The notes below the pieces were generated by a model that did not search any database, had not been told where the DNA came from, and saw only the letters and a list, made by a program, of their open reading frames with translations. From the NCBI GenBank assembly GCA_948099385.1, contig CANUEZ040000180.1, positions 4,734,501 through 4,798,500 of the forward strand: a stretch of DNA of 64,000 nt. Reading direction: 5' to 3'. Source of the stretch: Fasciola hepatica (lineage: Eukaryota > Platyhelminthes > Trematoda > Plagiorchiida > Fasciolidae). A program made the translations under genes and the position numbers. Positions within the stretch are counted from its first letter, which is position 1. The number at the start of each line of letters is the position of its first letter. Of this stretch, positions 58,730 through 64,000 are shown piece after piece.

Positions 58730-61700
58730 TACTCCACAAGCCTTTTTAGGAATGACGGACACACGTCTTCATCATCATCGTACAACGTTGAACAGTAGGG
58801 CAAGCCCCACTGACCACTGCCTTTCTCACCATATTGCACGTTGAATTCGAAAGTATGAATATACAAGATGGACAGGGAGTGGACCTATATGGGTGGGAAA
58901 AGAAAAGAATGCCCTAGTAGCCAACACACGGAATACACAGTCTAACTGTACAAAAGAACATCGATCAGTCATTCTGATTTGACAGAAAGTGACAACACGA
59001 TCACAACTGTTCACGGTTCGCTGCCATATCCTTCAATGTCTCCAGCCAACAGGTTGAGGTATATTTCGGACTCCAACCACAAAGACGTGATGCACCTACT
59101 TTTCCCAAGTTCACTGTACATTTTCTCATTCCTCGCTGTCACGTCATTTGTTGACCTCCATATGACTTTTCCGCTCCTGAAGAGGAACGCAGAACAGGAC
59201 AGGGTACGGTAGACGTGTGTTTGCCATACGTAACACGTGCCCCAACCAACGAAGTCTACTAAGCAGGATACGCTGTGACAGAACGTTCTCGATTTCTGAC
59301 CTCAGTATTGCTCACTCGGCTATTCTACCCAATCCCAGCGATACTACACAAACATCGGTGTTCGAAAACCTCAAGACGACGAATGTCTTCCACACACAGA
59401 CCCAAAGTCTCGCAACCATACAACAAAATTGAATGCACGGCGGCACAGTATACACGACCTTTCAACTTTAGTGAAATATCAGATCGGCCCCACAAGTGCT
59501 TCAGTCCAACGTACTCCGCTCGAGCCTTGGATATCCGCGTACTCACCTCTACTACTGTGCTCCCACCTGTCGTCATGCTTCTGACGAGGAAACTAAAGCG
59601 GCAAAGGATTGCCAGCACCTCCCCACCGAACATCGAGCTCGGAATCGTGGACCTCCAGTCTTGTAACATCACTTTACGCTTTGAAGGTGCAAAGCTTATG
59701 CCGAGTGGAGCTACAGCTCTTGCGAGATTATCTAGTGCACGTTGAGCAAGTTCCGTGCATTCGAACAAACAGACAACATCGTCCGCGTAATCTAGGTCAC
59801 ACCGCTTTCCACTATTTCCTAGTTCGACGCCTACATCCTGAAGATTTTGCAACGCACTCTCCATTATCTCTCCATGACGAAGTTGAACAGGAATGGAGAT
59901 ATGGGACATCCCTATCGAACACCACTGGTCGTTTCGAACTGATCGAATAGTTCACCGTAAACTCTAATGCGGCCAGAAGTATGAGAATAAAATAATCTCA
60001 GTAGATTCACGAACTTCTGGGGCACACCTTTTCGATGAAGAGCAGTGAAAAGTGTTGTTCAATGAACTGAATCGAAGGAGCTTTTCAAGTCTAAGAAAAC
60101 CATTATTGTTGGTCGAGAGTGCGTGTGAAGCGTTTCAAGTAGTTGGCTAAGAGTAAAAATCTAGTCGATGCATCCTCCACCTGGGCGGAATCCAGCCTCC
60201 TGTTCGCGGACATTCTTCTCGCGAGTGGGCTGAAGACGGTGCAGCAGAATCGATACTCACACTTTGGTGACTATCGGAATAAGGCTAATCCCACGATGAT
60301 TACTACAGTCATTGCGTATTTCCTTCTTGAAGATGGGAACAATCAATGATTCGCTCCACATTACCGGAATAAGCTACTCTTTCCAAATGTCACAGAGCAA
60401 GACGGTAAGTGATCTCATCGAAGCTTTTCCACCCAGTTTGAAAAGAACTGGAGGGAGTTCGTCGGGACCTGCCGCTTTCCCACGCTTTGGTAATAGAATA
60501 CGTCACTCTACTCCCATTTCCAATGGGGGTTCAAGTGATACTCTCCAAGGAATGGCAGCTGTTGACACAGGAGTAACTACACTAGCGTGCGGCCAGCTAA
60601 ACTGTTCCTTGAAGTATTCGGCCCATCGGTCAAGCCTTTGTTGTCTGCTATGGATGGGTTCTCCATTTCTATCGCAAGTCCTTTCACTGACCGGGGTTCG
60701 CCGTCCACCGGTGTCACGAATAAGTTTGAACAGTCTACGACTGATATCTGAAGCAGCTGCTATTTCCATTTATTCGGTTACCTTAACCCACCAATTCTCG
60801 TGGTCATTCTTCAGGCTTTTCGTAACTTGATTTTGTAGATGTCTTCGTATCTTATTTATCTCTTTACTGTTCGAGCTGACGTCTTTGCCCCAATAGCCTG
60901 ATTGACTCTTGCGAAATCCAGTGCCTTTGATGGACATCGGATCTAGGACCACGGGCAAAACCTGCTACCACAGGTATCGCCTGTCTGATATGGGTCCAGT
61001 GATCATCTACATTACTGTTCGTCGTAGATCCTAGCGCATGTGCTAACTTCTGCTCACAAGGGGAGCACGCATCTGGATCACACATAAGTCGCATGGATAA
61101 CCGGGTTTGCGGTTTGCGACGATTACCATGGAGTTGGAGAGACAATCGCAATAAAACTAATTCATGGTCCGACTCTACGTATGTGGACCAGTAAGATCTA
61201 CGGTTCTGAACAGAAGTGCACCACCGACCTGAATCAATGCACTGCAGAGTTAGAACACCATGTTGCCGTGCGACGCGAGCGGTGACGAAAATTTGTGCCA
61301 GATATTAATAACCGAATGTCTTTACAAAACTGGAGAAGCCTATCCCTGTTATCTGTGCGCTCAGCGGGTAAAACCTAACGGTCATCTAAACAGGCTTCTG
61401 ACACACTAAGTTTGCCAACTTGTGCATTGAAGTCACCAGCTAGCACTGCAATATCAGAACCTTTACTGTTACGAACGAGAACTCGTCTTTCTGCATGTCA
61501 CAGCTGCAGTCCGTTGAGGCGTACGCCGAGATTACAAAGAAGCTGCGCTTAACACAACTATCCTTTCGAATGCCGACTGATCCCTGGAGTCTCATAGCCC
61601 ATAAACTTTTAATAATCAGGATCCCGTCTAAGAGGGAGCCTCAGCCCTGTCAGTGAAGACTATTCCTGCACCACTTTGACTCACAGCTCTAGCTGCTTCG
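58730..61700 (-). pseudogene. LINE endonuclease-reverse transcriptase pseudogene
   Basis: Second LINE of the same general type as 4484-7420, minus strand. N to C: EEP endonuclease remnants (KRSFFVISAYASTDCS near 61540, LAGDFNAQVGKL near 61420), linker with TKSLKNDHENWWVK (60770-60958) and RRLFKLIRDTGGRR with RQQRLDRWAEYFKEQFSW (60503-60769). The longest frame, 59325-59909 (194 codons), contains the intact catalytic box LDYADDVV near 59775-59795 and MLQDWRS, then LLYGCETLGLCVEDIRRL and FEHRCL. The tail RLRWLGHVLRMANTRLP reads at about 59200-59255. RT fingers are frameshifted and mostly lost. Boundaries are approximate; no poly-A or target duplication was seen. Confidence 0.75.
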
Positions 61701-64000
61701 TCTTCTGAGGTGAGCAAAAAATACCTTAATGAGATACCAGAAGCAGTTAGTTGAATTACACTGCCCGAATCGTGGATACGCGTTTCACTGTCCGTTCAAC
61801 AATTGCCCACTTTTCTTAAACTGTTACCAGGACTGATAGCTATCGAGAGAATACATTATAATTGAAGGATGTCGATAAATTTAGCCTATTCTCTACAGTA
61901 TTTGCCGACTTAAATCCATTGTTAATCCAAGTGGATTTTTATGTTACATCGGGTATCGTGAATAACACAAGGACATGGTGGGAAGTTATTCAGTTTGATC
62001 GAGCTTCCCCGTTGTGTTTTTGTGCCTCTCTTTGGCGAATATGGTGAATGGAGAGGATTCGAAATTCACCCAGCCATCCATTATCCAGATGTCTTTGAAT
62101 GGAACAGAAATTTCACTTTTTGTCCACACCTTCAAAATGTTATCTACGCGGTAGCATCTTTCCAGTGCGGTTTAGAGCAGAAAAAGAGTTAGACAATCAA
62201 TAAGCGTGCTGGGTTATTTAATCGGTAAAAACTAGTTCCAACTGTTTTTTATTTGAAGGTGACCATTTTTATGATCAAACAAATCGAAATCCTTCATGAT
62301 TCTAATACAGCTGTGCAGTTGTCTCTGTTACAGACGACCATACAGTTGGGTTCCCATAATTACCAAACCAGCTTTGAACATCCCAATGCTATGTGTATAT
62401 TATCTACCGATTTATTTATATATCCACTGGTAGGCAGGTCTGTCGCTTGCCTCAATTAGCGTTACAGCGAGCTCTCAAGTGGTTGTGAAAAATCGACCAC
62501 CCAACCCAAATTGACTCACCGTGAGATCTGTCACTTCTACTGCGAAAGAATTGATTGCTCCCGGGTCACTAAGCCAACCTGATCTAATGATCCAGATCGA
62601 TGTTGTGCTATCCAAAGCCAAAGCTATTGACCTTCAGTGAAGTGATGCATATTATGATGTCTTAGCCAGGTTTTTGCTTCGAAAGATATTCCACACAAAG
62701 TGTTTGCTCATCTCAGCATTAGCCCAACAGACCTCATCCCGAAGGCAGTGCGACAGCTTTCAGTCAGTCCTGTTCCACTGTTGTATTTTTCTTACGGTAT
62801 CATAAGTGAATTGACACGATTCACGTTCGTCGTCGATAGTACCGAGTAAAACACTTTGCATCTCACGAAATACGTCTTCTTTCTGTTCTAAGGTGATACA
62901 TGAAAAGCCAAGTAACCAATTTATTCCGGTATTGAAAATGTCACCACCCTACGAGATACCTGATTTACCGTTATCATGATGTTCACTTAGAGTTCTCCAG
63001 TTGCTGACCAAAAATATCCAGATCACAAGTTTGAAAACGTCACTGTACTTTCACCGATTGTATGGGCTGAGGTGGCGTCACAATGTTTCGAATATTTTCA
63101 CAATCCGAAAAAGGTCCGCTGAGAACCAATAATATCTCTTGGTGGACCAGAAAATTGTAACTGAAAATTTAAAAAAAATCGTCCTTATCCCATAAAACCA
63201 CGGTATTATGCCAGCTTCGTTACTCGTTCGCGCAACACAATAGCGATAAACGGCAATCTTCTGGTTCTCATATCGTATCTTATATTGACTTTGTGTACGA
63301 GCTTTTCATTTTTCGCATGCGTACAATCCTATATATATCTATATCATCAGTATATCGCGTAACACGGATGAGCTTCTCTCTAGTCTGTTTTGACCTCAAA
63401 GTGAATGCTACCCGTTCGCTTCACTATGTAGCCTTTCTGGCATCTGAAAATTGCATCACTTGTCATCAACCGATCCAGGGGTATTCTTTCTATCCTCAAT
63501 TGGTCGCCTATGATCAGGCGAGATAACCCGTCAGGTGTTGTTTTCTCAGACCAAAATAGATTAGGTAGTGAAACCATATTCTTGGAGCGATAGTCTCATC
63601 GCCCTATATAGTCATCAACCAAGTTTTGAGGTGTGTAATCGGTTGTGATGCAATCAAAAATGTGTTTAAATCCTCCCAGGTCCAACCTGTGGCTGGGATC
63701 TCCTTCTCCGTCACGGACTGTTTCCTTCCGGAGATTGTTTGCAAGCAGCTAGCCTACCTGATTACCACGGGCGCTTTCTATTATATATTACCGAAGCCAA
63801 TGCAGCGCACTTCAATGGACGATGTAAACGTCTCCTGGTACTTCGACAATTCAAGCTGACTCTGAGGATCTTATGCGCTTGCCTTCATTTCAGCGAAAGC
63901 TATCTATAGGTCTGCCGCCCGTTTAGTTTTATAATAGTTATTCAAAGGTTGAAAAAAAAGAAACTGATTTTCCAGACAAAGTCTGGTAAAGTTGGGCCAT
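61701..64000. other. Unassigned stretch at the window end
   Basis: No recognisable gene. Plus-strand frames at 61862-62192 (one containing EYGEWRGFEIHPAIHYPDV) and 63293-63526 are unassigned. No RNA gene or element end was seen. Confidence 0.45.

Noticed and set aside
1..64000. CRISPR arrays, operons, bacterial promoters or rRNA genes
   Set aside because: None present; the sequence is eukaryotic and shows no regularly spaced direct repeats or rRNA signatures.

Overview
This is a gene-poor, repeat-rich stretch of a eukaryotic nuclear genome. The element mix points to a flatworm, most likely a digenean trematode (fluke): Penelope-like elements with GIY-YIG endonuclease, two LINEs with the EEP-endonuclease/RT/RLRWLGHV-tail architecture known from flukes, a CR1-like LINE, Tc1/mariner remnants, tRNA-derived SINEs (one with a hammerhead ribozyme, as in the schistosome Sm-alpha family), and AT/GT microsatellites. 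The organism is inferred from this mix; no host marker gene proves it. I found no host protein-coding gene that can be named with confidence. Nearly all recognisable coding sequence is decayed mobile-element sequence.

Layout. 1-3650: mostly unassigned sequence, with a SINE at 1797-1990 that folds a hammerhead ribozyme at 1871-1928. 3655-7440: a near full-length decayed LINE, plus strand. 9071-15016: a giant inverted duplication with two arms of about 2.83 kb around a 258-bp spacer. Every stretch I compared was identical except for a two-unit difference in an (AC)n tract, and each arm carries the end of a Penelope-like element. 15017-27700: no recognisable gene, only microsatellites. 27740-28640: Tc1/mariner transposase pseudogene. 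30070-33060: two SINE copies and a Penelope fragment. 35140-35560: second Tc1/mariner remnant. 37465-37906: a probable solo LTR with a 4-bp target duplication. 39000-41590: CR1-like LINE and a LINE tail, minus strand. 44600-46280: Penelope-like RT-endonuclease pseudogene, minus strand. 47870-53000: several tRNA-like SINE pieces. 54095-54605: a small fold-back repeat. 54735-55965: a Penelope end bracketed by inverted tRNA-like repeats. 56926-58564: a young, complete, non-autonomous LTR retrotransposon (313-bp LTRs with one difference, 5-bp target duplication, primer-binding-like TGG, polypurine tract). 58730-61700: a second LINE pseudogene, minus strand.

The features are not a pathway; they record successive insertions. 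The LINEs, Penelope elements and Tc1 copies are broken by stops and frameshifts and are old. The miniature LTR element and the palindrome are the young events. Most intergenic stretches show only short chance-length frames; a few weak exon-like signals are listed as findings.
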